Below are positions 1 to 8,898 of a stretch of DNA of 64,000 nucleotides, in pieces (positions within the stretch are counted from its first letter, which is position 1; each line of letters begins with the position of its first letter). The DNA is from Pseudooceanicola endophyticus (GTDB taxonomy: Bacteria; Pseudomonadota; Alphaproteobacteria; Rhodobacterales; Rhodobacteraceae). The stretch spans positions 172,922 to 236,921 of the forward strand of contig NZ_JAHIAB010000009.1 of assembly GCF_018760365.1 (NCBI RefSeq), given 5' to 3'. The position numbers and the translations under genes were made by a program. The notes below the pieces were generated by a model. The model was given only the letters and a program-made list of their open reading frames with translations. It was not told where the DNA came from and searched no databases.

Positions 1-252
1 ATCCGTGGCCAGCACGGTCTGAACCACCGTCACGTCGGCAGCCTGCACGCGCCCGACGCCGAGATGGCGATCAACAACGCCCGCGATGTCTACACCCGCC
101 GCAAGGAGGGCGTGTCGATCTGGGTGGTGCCCTCGAGCGAGATCACCGCATCCAGCCCGTCCGAGAAGGGTCCGCTCTTCGATCCGGCGGAAAGCAAGGT
201 CTACCGGCACCCGACCTTCTTCGACATCCCCGAGGAAGTGGGGAAGATGTGA
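1..252 (+). CDS. paaB: Phenylacetyl-CoA 1,2-epoxidase subunit PaaB, C-terminal part
   Basis: The reading frame is open from base 1 and ends with TGA at 250-252, giving the last 83 residues of a protein whose family is about 94 residues long, so only the first few residues lie outside the window. The visible part (GLNHRHVGSLHAPDAEMA, then NNARDVYTRRKEG) matches PaaB, the small accessory subunit of the PaaABCE multicomponent epoxidase. PaaB is not catalytic; it is thought to bridge PaaAC to the reductase PaaE. Its stop overlaps the paaC start, which implies translational coupling. paaA is expected just upstream of the window. Confidence 0.93.
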   Translation: MRGQHGLNHRHVGSLHAPDAEMAINNARDVYTRRKEGVSIWVVPSSEITASSPSEKGPLFDPAESKVYRHPTFFDIPEEVGKM

Positions 253-1070
253 TGACCGGGATCGCTGAGCTTGAGGCCCCGCTGGCCGATCCGCACCTGA
301 GCGACGAGGCGCTGCGGCCTGCCTTCTTCGAATGGCTCTGCCGGATGGGCGACAGCACGCTGATCCTGGGGCACCGCACCTCGGAATGGTGCGGCCACGG
401 GCCGGCGCTGGAAGAGGATATCGCGCTGGCCAATACCGCGCTGGACCTGATCGGGCACACCCAGTTCTGGCTGGGCCTGGCCGCAGAGGTCGAGGGCAAG
501 GGCCGCAGCGCCGACCAGCTGGCCTATCTGCGTGACGCCTGGCATTTCCGCAACCTGCTGCTGGTCGAGCTGCCGAAGGGCGACATGGGCCAGACGCTGG
601 TGCGCGAATTCCTTTTCGATGCCTGGCATCACCTGCAGCTGGACTGGCTGGCGGCGAACTCCTCCAGCCCGCGCGTGCGCGAGATCGCCGCGAAGGCCCT
701 GAAGGAAGTCAGCTACCACCTGGAACGCGTCTGCGACCTGGTGATCCGGCTGGGCGACGGCACGGAGGAAAGCCACCGCCGCCTGCAGGATGCGCTGGAC
801 CGGCTCTGGCCCTATACCGGAGAGATGTTCACGGGCGACGCCGTTGATGCGACCGTCGCCGGAGCCGGGATCGCGCCGGATCCGGCCAGCCTGCGCCCCG
901 CCTGGGACGCGCTGGTGGACGAGGTGCTGGAGGCCGCGACCCTGACGCGCCCGCAGACCCGCCCCGATGCCCAGAAGGGCGGCCGGCAGGGCCGCCATAC
1001 CGAGCACCTGGGCTTCATCCTGGCCGAGATGCAGTTCCTGCAGCGGGCCTATCCCGGCGCGACGTGGTGA
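252..1070 (+). CDS. paaC: Phenylacetyl-CoA 1,2-epoxidase structural subunit PaaC
   Basis: This 272-residue protein is the ferritin-like, non-catalytic partner of the PaaA oxygenase subunit in the epoxidase that turns phenylacetyl-CoA into ring-1,2-epoxyphenylacetyl-CoA. The family pattern is visible in LGHRTSEWCGHGPALEEDIA near residue 40, in the phrase FLFDAWH near residue 120, and in the C-terminal HTEHLGFILAEMQFLQRAYP. Its length is close to that of the E. coli protein (248). I chose the ATG at 252, which overlaps the paaB stop as ATGA; a GTG one codon earlier is possible. It is followed after 4 bases by paaD in the same operon. Confidence 0.95.
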   Translation: MTGIAELEAPLADPHLSDEALRPAFFEWLCRMGDSTLILGHRTSEWCGHGPALEEDIALANTALDLIGHTQFWLGLAAEVEGKGRSADQLAYLRDAWHFRNLLLVELPKGDMGQTLVREFLFDAWHHLQLDWLAANSSSPRVREIAAKALKEVSYHLERVCDLVIRLGDGTEESHRRLQDALDRLWPYTGEMFTGDAVDATVAGAGIAPDPASLRPAWDALVDEVLEAATLTRPQTRPDAQKGGRQGRHTEHLGFILAEMQFLQRAYPGATW

Positions 1071-1074
1071 TGTC

Positions 1075-1599
1075 ATGGGCACCGACACGCTTCCCGATCT
1101 GACCCAGATCCGGGCCTGGCTGGACGAGGTGCCGGACCCGGAAATCCCCGTCGTCTCGGTCACCGAGCTGGGGATCATCCGGGACCTGCGCTACGAGGGC
1201 CGGACCCTGGTGGTGGCGGTGACGCCCACCTATTCCGGCTGCCCCGCCACCGCCGTCATCGACCTGATGATCGAGGAGAAACTGCGCGACAAGGGCGTGC
1301 AGGACCTGCGGCTGGAACGCCGCCTGTCACCGCCTTGGACGACCGACTGGGTGACGCCCGATGCCCGCGAGAAGCTGCGCGCCTTCGGCATCGCGCCCCC
1401 CATCGACGGCACCGCGCCGGACGGACGGCTGGCGGGACGGGCCAGCCGGATGGCCGGGGCATCGAACCTCTCCGTGGCCTGTCCGCGCTGCGGCTCGACC
1501 CATACCGAACAGCAGAGCCGGTCGGGCTCCACCCCGTGCAAGGCCGCGTGGCGCTGCCGGGACTGCCTGGAGCCCTTCGACTACTTCAAATGCATCTGA
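1075..1599 (+). CDS. paaD: Phenylacetate degradation protein PaaD (MIP18/DUF59 family)
   Basis: This 174-residue protein is PaaD, a MIP18/SufT-like (DUF59) factor thought to help assemble the metal or Fe-S centres of the phenylacetyl-CoA epoxidase. The N-terminal DUF59 core shows VPDPEIPVVSVTELGIIRDL and the conserved PTYSGCPAT stretch. The C-terminal zinc ribbon has CPRCG (Cys136 and Cys139) paired with CRDC and a final FKCI, as in known PaaD proteins. I chose the ATG at 1075 because the DUF59 domain starts a few residues later; an upstream in-frame start would run well back into paaC. It lies between paaC and paaE. Confidence 0.94.
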   Translation: MGTDTLPDLTQIRAWLDEVPDPEIPVVSVTELGIIRDLRYEGRTLVVAVTPTYSGCPATAVIDLMIEEKLRDKGVQDLRLERRLSPPWTTDWVTPDAREKLRAFGIAPPIDGTAPDGRLAGRASRMAGASNLSVACPRCGSTHTEQQSRSGSTPCKAAWRCRDCLEPFDYFKCI

Positions 1600-1623
1600 C
1601 GACGCCCGGGAGGAGGGCAAGAC

Positions 1624-2700
<1,077 letters not shown>

Positions 2701-2703
2701 TCC

Positions 2704-2721
2704 CGGGGCCGCGCGGCCCCG
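2704..2721 (+). other. Perfect GC palindrome between paaE and paaZ
   Basis: CGGGGCCGCGCGGCCCCG is an 18-base perfect palindrome directly after the paaE stop. No T-tract follows, so it is more likely an mRNA-stabilising or partial attenuating hairpin than a full terminator. It could set the paaE to paaZ expression ratio. Confidence 0.4.
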
Positions 2722-2758
2722 AGCGACACAGTCCGACAACGAACCGGAAGGACATCCC

Positions 2759-4831
2759 ATGAAGGATACCGCAGCGACACCGCGCCGCCTGGAAAGCTAT
2801 GTCGCGGGCGCCTGGCGTACCGGGCACGGAGAGGGCCAGCCGGTGCTGAATGCCGCCACCGGCGCGGTCCATGCGCTGATCGGGACCGAGGGGCTCGACA
2901 TGGCCGAGGCGCTGGACTTCGGGCGCCGCAGCGGCGGGCCTGCCCTGCGGGCCATGACGATCCACGACCGCGCCCTGATGCTGAAGGCGATCGGCCTGAA
3001 GTTGCTGGAGATCAAGGAGGAATTCTACCTCGAAAGCTTTGCCACCGGGGCCACGCGTAAGGATGGCTGGATCGATATCGAGGGGGGGATCGGCACCATG
3101 CTGACCTTCGCCAGCATGGCCCGGCGGGAATTTCCCAATGCCCATGTGCTGACGGAAGGCCCGGTCGAGATGCTGTCGCGCGACGGCAGTTTCGTGGGCC
3201 AACACATCCTCAGCCCGATGCAGGGCGTGGCGGTGCATATCAACGCCTTCAACTTTCCGGTCTGGGGGATGCTGGAAAAGATCGCCCCCTCGCTGATCGC
3301 GGGGATGCCGGTGCTGGTGAAGCCGGCCTCCCAGACCGCCTATCTGACGGAACTGGTGGTGCGCCGGATGCTGGACACCGGGCTGCTGCCCGCGGGCGCG
3401 CTGCAGATCGTCACCGGCCCCGCCCGCGACCTGCTGGAGCATGTGAGCGAACAGGACGTGGTGACCTTCACCGGCTCTGCCGCGACGGGGCGCAAGCTGC
3501 GCGCGGGCCGCGCGGTGGTCGAGCATTCGGTCCGCTTCACCATGGAGGCCGACAGCCTGAACGCTGCCATCCTGGGGGCGGATGCCGGGCCGGGCAGCGA
3601 GGAATTCGACCTGTTCGTGCGTGATGTGGCGCATGAGATGACGGCCAAGGCCGGGCAGAAATGCACCGCCGTGCGACGCATCCTTGTTCCGGCCGCCCAT
3701 GAGGAAGCGCTGATCGGGGCGCTTTCGGCGCGGCTGGCGAAGACGGTGATCGGCCTGCCCGACGACGCGGGTACCCGCATGGGCGCGCTCGTGTCGCTTT
3801 CGGACCGCGAAGGCGTGCGCGCCAAGATCGCCGAACTGGCAAAGGAGGCCGAGGTCGTCTTTGGCACCCCGAACGAGGTCTCCGTGGCCTCGGGCGATGC
3901 CGAAGCGGGTGCCTTTCAGTCGCCCGTTCTGCTGCGCGCGCAGGATCCGCTGAACGCCCGCGCTCCGCATGAGGTCGAAGCCTTCGGCCCGGTCGCGACG
4001 GTCATGGCCTATGGCGATGCCGACGAGGCGGTCGCGCTGGCAAGGATGGGGCGCGGTTCCCTCGTCAGCTCTGTCTACAGCAACGATGCCGGGTTGGTGG
4101 GCAAGCTGGTTACCGGTGTCGCACCCTTTCATGGCCGGGTCCATATCGGCAACCGCGGTTCCGCCAAAAGCTCGACCGGGCACGGCTCTCCGCTGGCGCC
4201 GCTGGTCCATGGCGGTCCCGGTCGCGCGGGCGGCGGCGAAGAGATGGGCGGTATGCGCGGCGTGAAGCATTTCATGCAGCGCAGCGCCCTTCAGGGCACG
4301 CCCGAGATGCTTTCGGCCGTGACCGGACAATGGGTGCCGGGCGCGCCTGCGCAGGTCGATGTGCATCCCTTCCGGAAATCCCTGGCCGAGCTGAAGATCG
4401 GCGATCAGGTCGTGACCGCCGCGCGCGAGATCACCGAGGCCGATGTCGAACACTTCGCCCATTTCACCGGCGATACCTTCTATGCCCACATGGACAGCGC
4501 GGCGGCGCGGGCGAACCCCTTCTTCGACGACCGCGTGGCCCATGGCTACCTGATCGCGAGCTTTGCAGCCGGTCTCTTCGTCTGGCCCGATCCCGGCCCG
4601 GTGCTGGCGAATTACGGCGTCGACAACCTGCGCTTCCTGACCCCGGTCTACTTCGGTGACAGCCTGAAGGTGCGGCTGACCTGCAAGCAGATCAACCCGC
4701 GGGCAGGCGGCGATTATGGCGAGGTCCGCTGGGACTGCTGCGTCACCAAGCAGGACGACACGGTCGTTGCGCAATATGACGTGCTGACCATGGTCGCCAA
4801 GGTCTGGCCGCCGGCGGGCGATGTGGCGTGA
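2759..4831 (+). CDS. paaZ: Oxepin-CoA hydrolase / 3-oxo-5,6-dehydrosuberyl-CoA semialdehyde dehydrogenase PaaZ
   Basis: This 690-residue bifunctional enzyme opens the oxepin-CoA ring and oxidises the resulting aldehyde with NADP. The N-terminal ~530 residues are an aldehyde dehydrogenase, with catalytic Glu263 in TMEADS and nucleophile Cys302 in GQKCTA; the 39-residue spacing equals that of E. coli Glu256/Cys295. The C-terminal ~150 residues are a MaoC-type R-specific hydratase with Asp572 and His577 in [10 protein letters not shown], again the E. coli spacing (Asp561/His566). Both active sites therefore look intact. The start at 2759 follows a purine-rich GGAAGGAC site. paaY overlaps its stop. 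Confidence 0.96.
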   Translation: MKDTAATPRRLESYVAGAWRTGHGEGQPVLNAATGAVHALIGTEGLDMAEALDFGRRSGGPALRAMTIHDRALMLKAIGLKLLEIKEEFYLESFATGATRKDGWIDIEGGIGTMLTFASMARREFPNAHVLTEGPVEMLSRDGSFVGQHILSPMQGVAVHINAFNFPVWGMLEKIAPSLIAGMPVLVKPASQTAYLTELVVRRMLDTGLLPAGALQIVTGPARDLLEHVSEQDVVTFTGSAATGRKLRAGRAVVEHSVRFTMEADSLNAAILGADAGPGSEEFDLFVRDVAHEMTAKAGQKCTAVRRILVPAAHEEALIGALSARLAKTVIGLPDDAGTRMGALVSLSDREGVRAKIAELAKEAEVVFGTPNEVSVASGDAEAGAFQSPVLLRAQDPLNARAPHEVEAFGPVATVMAYGDADEAVALARMGRGSLVSSVYSNDAGLVGKLVTGVAPFHGRVHIGNRGSAKSSTGHGSPLAPLVHGGPGRAGGGEEMGGMRGVKHFMQRSALQGTPEMLSAVTGQWVPGAPAQVDVHPFRKSLAELKIGDQVVTAAREITEADVEHFAHFTGDTFYAHMDSAAARANPFFDDRVAHGYLIASFAAGLFVWPDPGPVLANYGVDNLRFLTPVYFGDSLKVRLTCKQINPRAGGDYGEVRWDCCVTKQDDTVVAQYDVLTMVAKVWPPAGDVA

Positions 4832-5448
4832 TGGGCATCTATGCCTATGACGGCCTTGTCCCGGTGGTCGATCCGGAGGCCTATGTCCACCCGGAGGCGA
4901 CCCTCGTGGGCGACGTCATCATCGGGGCTGGCTGCTATGTCGGCCCCGGGGCGGTGCTCCGCGGCGATTTCGGCCGGATCGAGATGCGCCCCGGCTCCAA
5001 CTTCCAGGAAACCTGCGTTGCCCATGCCTTTCCCGGCAAGGACGTGCTGGTCGAGGAAGAGGGACACGTGGGGCACGGTGCGGTGCTGCACGGCTGCAGG
5101 ATCGGGCGCAACGCCATGGTCGGCATGAATGCCGTGGTGATGGACGAGGCCGTGCTGGGCGAGAACGTCATCCTGGGCGCCATGAGTTTTGTCCGCGCGG
5201 GCATGGAGATTCCGGCGGGACACATGGCGCTCGGATCCCCGGCGAAGGTGATCCGGGCCCTGAGCGAGGAGGAGATCGCTTGGAAACGCGCGGGCACCGG
5301 CGTCTATCGCCAGCTGGCCTTCGAGGCGGGCCGGAAAATGGTGCCGTCAGAGCCGCTGGCCGCCCCCGAACCGGACCGCCGCCGTGCCGAGGCGCCGCGC
5401 TACGATCCGCTGGTGCTGGAACGGCGCCGGTTCAGCGGACAGCCTTGA
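4831..5448 (+). CDS. paaY: Phenylacetate degradation protein PaaY (gamma-carbonic-anhydrase-fold)
   Basis: This 205-residue hexapeptide-repeat protein should fold as a left-handed beta-helix trimer. The repeats run from HPEATLVGDVIIGAGCYVGP near residue 18 to about residue 130. In E. coli, PaaY is a thioesterase that hydrolyses dead-end CoA thioesters formed when PaaZ fails, which fits its translational coupling to paaZ (TGATG at 4829-4833). I chose the ATG at 4831; a GTG one codon earlier is possible. The C-terminus is longer than in the E. coli protein and ends in an Arg/Pro-rich tail. Its 3' end overlaps the convergent paaR gene by 17 bases. Confidence 0.92.
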   Translation: MGIYAYDGLVPVVDPEAYVHPEATLVGDVIIGAGCYVGPGAVLRGDFGRIEMRPGSNFQETCVAHAFPGKDVLVEEEGHVGHGAVLHGCRIGRNAMVGMNAVVMDEAVLGENVILGAMSFVRAGMEIPAGHMALGSPAKVIRALSEEEIAWKRAGTGVYRQLAFEAGRKMVPSEPLAAPEPDRRRAEAPRYDPLVLERRRFSGQP

Positions 5449-6031
5449 CCCCTTCCAGGATCAGCGTCGTCGCCATCTGCGCGTAATCGGCCCGGCTGAT
5501 CTTGCCGCCCTCGCGGAACCACATGTAGACCCAGTTCATCATCCCGAAAAGCGACATGGTGACGGGCATCAGCAGCGGCCGGTCGGGCCGGTCCAGATCG
5601 GGATGGATGGCGCGGATCACGTCCGAGAAATGCCGCACGATGGCGCGCTCCAGCGTGACGATCTGGGCTTTCTGGTCCTCCGACAGGGCGGGCCCGGCGT
5701 TCAGCTGCACCTTGTGCTGGTCATCGGCGCCCCGGTAGGCGTCAAGCACGGTCATCACATAGGTCTCAAGCTGGCTCCGGTGATCGAGGGCGGGATCGCG
5801 GGCCGCCTCCAGCGCCTCGTCCAGCTCCTGCAGGTGGCTTTCGATGATCGCGAAGATCAGCGCGTCCTTCGACGGGTAGTAGTGATAGAGCAGCGACTTC
5901 GAGACCCCCGCCTGCGCCGCGATCTGGGACATGGAGGCCTTTTCCATGCCCTGGGTCGCGAAGACATGGGCGGCGGTAAGCAGCAATCCGTGCCGCTTCT
6001 CGTCGAAGTCGCTGGCGCGGGGTCTGGCCAT
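5432..6031 (-). CDS. paaR: TetR-family regulator, PaaR-type repressor of phenylacetate genes
   Basis: This 199-residue TetR regulator has an N-terminal helix-turn-helix at about residues 13-60 (MSQIAAQAGVSKSLLYHYYP) and a C-terminal ligand domain. Its place between paaY and paaK points to PaaR, the TetR-type repressor that uses phenylacetyl-CoA as inducer in bacteria that lack the GntR-type PaaX. A TetR-like palindrome, GACCG-TT-CGGTC, lies at 8790-8801 in the divergent paaG promoter and is the likely operator. No copy was seen directly upstream of paaR itself. The name rests on context and family; the ligand is inferred. Confidence 0.85.
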   Translation of the reverse strand: MARPRASDFDEKRHGLLLTAAHVFATQGMEKASMSQIAAQAGVSKSLLYHYYPSKDALIFAIIESHLQELDEALEAARDPALDHRSQLETYVMTVLDAYRGADDQHKVQLNAGPALSEDQKAQIVTLERAIVRHFSDVIRAIHPDLDRPDRPLLMPVTMSLFGMMNWVYMWFREGGKISRADYAQMATTLILEGVKAVR

Positions 6032-6135
6032 GAGGGTCTCCGGGGTCGTCTGCGAGGGTCTGTCGGGGGTGTAGCCGAGCCGGGTCCGCCGCGCCAGCGC
6101 AGCGCGGCGATCCCGGGCCGGGTGTGGCGCGGGGT

Positions 6136-7443
6136 CTACTTCGGACGGTTGTCCAGCACGCGCATCGCCTTGCCCTCGGAGCGGGGCACGGCGCCCGGAT
6201 CCCGGACCTCGATCCGCGCCGAGACCCCGATCACCGATTTCACATGATGCGCCAAGGCCCTGGCCGAGGCCTGTCGGGCCTCTTCGCTACAATGCGCGGG
6301 CGTGGCCTCGGCATGGATGACCATCGCGTCCATGCGCCCCGCGCGGGTCAGCTCGATCTGGAAATGCGCCGCCAGCCCCGCGACCTTCAGGATCTGTTCC
6401 TCGACCTGGGTCGGGAAGACGTTGACGCCGCGCAGGATGATCATGTCGTCGCTGCGCCCGGTGATCTTCTCGATCCGGCGCATGGCGCGGGCGGTGCCGG
6501 GCAGCAGGCGGGTCAGGTCGCGGGTGCGGTAGCGCACCATCGGCAGGCCTTCCTTGGTCAGCGTGGTGAAGACCAGCTCTCCCAGCTCGCCATCGGGCAG
6601 CACGGCGCCGCTCACCGGGTCGATGATCTCGGGGTAGAAGTGATCCTCCCAGACATGCAGCCCGTCCTTGGTCTCCACGCATTCCTGCGCCACGCCCGGC
6701 CCCATGACCTCGGACAGGCCGTAGATGTCGACGGCGTGCATGTCGAAGGCCTCTTCGATCTCGGCGCGCATGGCGTTGGTCCAGGGCTCGGCGCCGAAGA
6801 TCCCGACCTTGAGGGAGCTTTGCCGCGGATCGAGGCCCTGGCGGCGGAACTCGTCCAGGATCGACAGCATGTAGGAGGGCGTCACCATGATGATGTCGGG
6901 CCGGAAGTCCTGCATCAGGGTCACCTGGCGCTCGGTCATGCCGCCGGACATCGGGACTACGGTGCAGCCCAGCCGTTCGGCGCCGTAATGCGCGCCCAGC
7001 CCGCCGGTGAACAGGCCATAGCCATAGGCGTTGTGCAGCATGTCCCCGGGCCGCCCGCCCGCCGCCCGGATGGAGCGCGCCACGAGGTCCGCCCAGGTCG
7101 AGATGTCGCGCGCGGTATAGCCGACCACGGTGGGCTTGCCGGTGGTCCCGGAAGAGCCGTGAAGGCGCACCAGCCGTTCGCGCGGCACCGCGAACATGCC
7201 GAAGGGATAGCTGTCGCGCAGGTCCTGCTTAACCGTGAAGGGGAATTTCGACAGGTCCGCCAGGCTGCGGAAATCGTCCGGATGCACCCCCTCGGCGTCG
7301 AAGCGGGCGCGGAAGAAGGGCGAATTGTCATAGGCATGGCGCAGGGTCCGCGACAGGCGCCGGGTCTGCAGATCGGTGATCTCGTCGCGGCTGGCGATCT
7401 CGATCGGGTCGAGCATGTCGCTCTGCGGGGTCAGGTCGTTCAT
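6136..7443 (-). CDS. paaK: Phenylacetate-CoA ligase PaaK
   Basis: This 435-residue AMP-forming ligase activates phenylacetate to phenylacetyl-CoA, the first committed step of the pathway. The adenylation motif HGSSGTTGKPTVVGYT lies near residue 92, YGLSEVMGPG near 235 and TGRSDDMIILRGVNVFPTQV near 323, as in PaaK. The length matches the E. coli enzyme (437). The start at 7443 is fixed by the strong GAGGAGGAGAC site just upstream; longer in-frame starts would run into paaI. It lies downstream of paaG and paaI on the same strand, most likely as one transcript starting near 8735. Confidence 0.95.
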   Translation of the reverse strand: MNDLTPQSDMLDPIEIASRDEITDLQTRRLSRTLRHAYDNSPFFRARFDAEGVHPDDFRSLADLSKFPFTVKQDLRDSYPFGMFAVPRERLVRLHGSSGTTGKPTVVGYTARDISTWADLVARSIRAAGGRPGDMLHNAYGYGLFTGGLGAHYGAERLGCTVVPMSGGMTERQVTLMQDFRPDIIMVTPSYMLSILDEFRRQGLDPRQSSLKVGIFGAEPWTNAMRAEIEEAFDMHAVDIYGLSEVMGPGVAQECVETKDGLHVWEDHFYPEIIDPVSGAVLPDGELGELVFTTLTKEGLPMVRYRTRDLTRLLPGTARAMRRIEKITGRSDDMIILRGVNVFPTQVEEQILKVAGLAAHFQIELTRAGRMDAMVIHAEATPAHCSEEARQASARALAHHVKSVIGVSARIEVRDPGAVPRSEGKAMRVLDNRPK

Positions 7444-7490
7444 GGTGTCTCCTCCTCGGGGCGCTCTCCCTGCGCCCGGTGCGCTTGGGG

Positions 7491-7940
7491 TCAGGCTTCG
7501 GGCAGAAGCGTGCCCCGGATGGTGCGGGACTGCCCGCGGAACTCCGCGAGCGTCATGTCGTCCCCGGCGCGCGAGATCCGCACGTCGTAGAGGCCCGAGC
7601 GGCCCTGGCGCGCGACCTCGCGCGCTTCGGCGATCAGCACGTCGCCCAGCCGTCCCGGGGCGATGTAGGTGATCGAGCACCCCTGACCTACGGTCCGCGC
7701 GTCATAGGTGTTGCAGGCAAAGGCGAAGGCGCTGTCGGCGAGCGTGAACAGGTACCCGCCGTGGGCGCTGCCGTGGCCGTTGGTCATCTCGGGCGTGACG
7801 GTCATGCGCAGCCGCGCCCGGCCCGGCGCGACCCAGAGGACCTCCATCCCGAGGGCCCGGCTGGCGCGGTCCTGCGCCCACATTCGCGCGGCGCAGGCTT
7901 CGGCGAGGGATTGCGCAGAGCGCTCCGGTGCGGGCTGCAT
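7491..7940 (-). CDS. paaI: Hydroxyphenylacetyl-CoA thioesterase PaaI
   Basis: This 149-residue hotdog-fold thioesterase belongs to the PaaI family, which rescues CoA from stalled phenylacetate intermediates. The family pattern NGHGSAHGGYLFTLADSAFA carries the catalytic Asp in TLAD. The ATG at 7940 overlaps the paaG stop as ATGA, implying translational coupling; a GTG one codon earlier is the only close alternative. It is followed by paaK after about 47 bases. Confidence 0.93.
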   Translation of the reverse strand: MQPAPERSAQSLAEACAARMWAQDRASRALGMEVLWVAPGRARLRMTVTPEMTNGHGSAHGGYLFTLADSAFAFACNTYDARTVGQGCSITYIAPGRLGDVLIAEAREVARQGRSGLYDVRISRAGDDMTLAEFRGQSRTIRGTLLPEA

Positions 7941-8734
7941 CACAGCCCCCGGAAGGCCGGCGCGCGCTTTTCGAGGAAGGCGGTGACCCCCTCGGCGTAA
8001 TCGGCGCTCTGACCGGCGGCGCGCTGGCAGTCGCGTTCCTGGTCCAGCTGCTGGTCAAGGTCCTGCCCGGCGGCGGACTGGATCAGCCGCTTCGTCAGCC
8101 CCAGCCCCAGTGTCGGCCCGCCGGCCAGACGGGTGGCGATGCGGGTGGCCTCGTTCATCAGCTCCGCATCCTCGACCGCCTTCCAGATCAGGCCCCAGTC
8201 CTCGGCCTGCCCGGCCATCAGCGGCTCTGCCAGCAGGGCCAGTCCCTTGGCGCGCGCCTCTCCGACAAGGCGGGGCAGGGACCAGCTGCCGCCGGCATCC
8301 GGCACCAGTCCGATCTTGGCGAAGGCCTGGATGAACTTCGCCGATTTCGCCGCCAGCACGATGTCGCAGGCCAGCGCGATGTTGGCCCCGGCGCCCGCCG
8401 CCACGCCGTTGACCGCGCAGACCACCGGTTTCTCAAGCGCCCGGATCAGCCGCAGCGTCGGATTGTAGAAGGTCTCGAGCGTGTGGCCCAGGTCCGGCGC
8501 GCCCGTCCCCTTGCGGGGATCGCGGTCGCCCAGGTCCTGCCCGGCGCAGAAAGCACGCCCCGCTCCGGTCAGCAGGATGGCCCGCACCTGCGGGTCGCGG
8601 CCCGCGCGCTCGATCTGGGCCCTGAGGGCCAAGTGCATCTCTTCGTTGAAGGAATTCAGCTTGTCCGGGCGATTGAGGGTCAGGCGCAATACGCCATCCC
8701 CGAGCCTTGCCAGCACGGTTTCTTCGGATGTCAT
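7940..8734 (-). CDS. paaG: Ring-1,2-epoxyphenylacetyl-CoA isomerase PaaG
   Basis: This 264-residue crotonase-fold protein converts ring-1,2-epoxyphenylacetyl-CoA to oxepin-CoA. The stretch GAGANIALACDIVLAAKSAK has Asn where hydratases have the first catalytic Glu, and KIGLVPDAGGSW carries the isomerase Asp, which separates PaaG from the hydratase PaaF. I chose the ATG at 8734 because it follows an AGGAGG-like site (CGGCAGGAGGACACCG read on the minus strand). Longer in-frame starts would overlap the palindromic operator. It is the first gene of the paaG-paaI-paaK transcript. Confidence 0.93.
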   Translation of the reverse strand: MTSEETVLARLGDGVLRLTLNRPDKLNSFNEEMHLALRAQIERAGRDPQVRAILLTGAGRAFCAGQDLGDRDPRKGTGAPDLGHTLETFYNPTLRLIRALEKPVVCAVNGVAAGAGANIALACDIVLAAKSAKFIQAFAKIGLVPDAGGSWSLPRLVGEARAKGLALLAEPLMAGQAEDWGLIWKAVEDAELMNEATRIATRLAGGPTLGLGLTKRLIQSAAGQDLDQQLDQERDCQRAAGQSADYAEGVTAFLEKRAPAFRGL

Positions 8735-8789
8735 CGGTGTCCTCCTGCCGCCTCTTCCCTGCGGCCCCGTCAAAATCCTTGCATAAGCC

Positions 8790-8801
8790 GACCGTTCGGT
8801 C
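8790..8801. promoter_or_regulatory. Putative PaaR operator in the divergent paaG / hydratase-dehydrogenase promoter
   Basis: GACCG-TT-CGGTC is a 5+2+5 inverted repeat, flanked on each side by bases that nearly extend it, in the 164-base gap between divergent genes. The size and symmetry fit TetR-family operators, and a TetR gene (paaR) is in the same locus. On the minus strand a TTGACC overlaps the repeat and could be a -35 element of paaG. Assignment to PaaR is inferred. Confidence 0.6.
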
Positions 8802-8898
8802 AATGAATTGAATCGGCAAAGATCGCAAAGCCGCCCTGGCAGGTGGCCCGGCTTGAGGAGGCCGGTCGAGCGCGATCCGGACAGGAGAGGAGCCCCCC

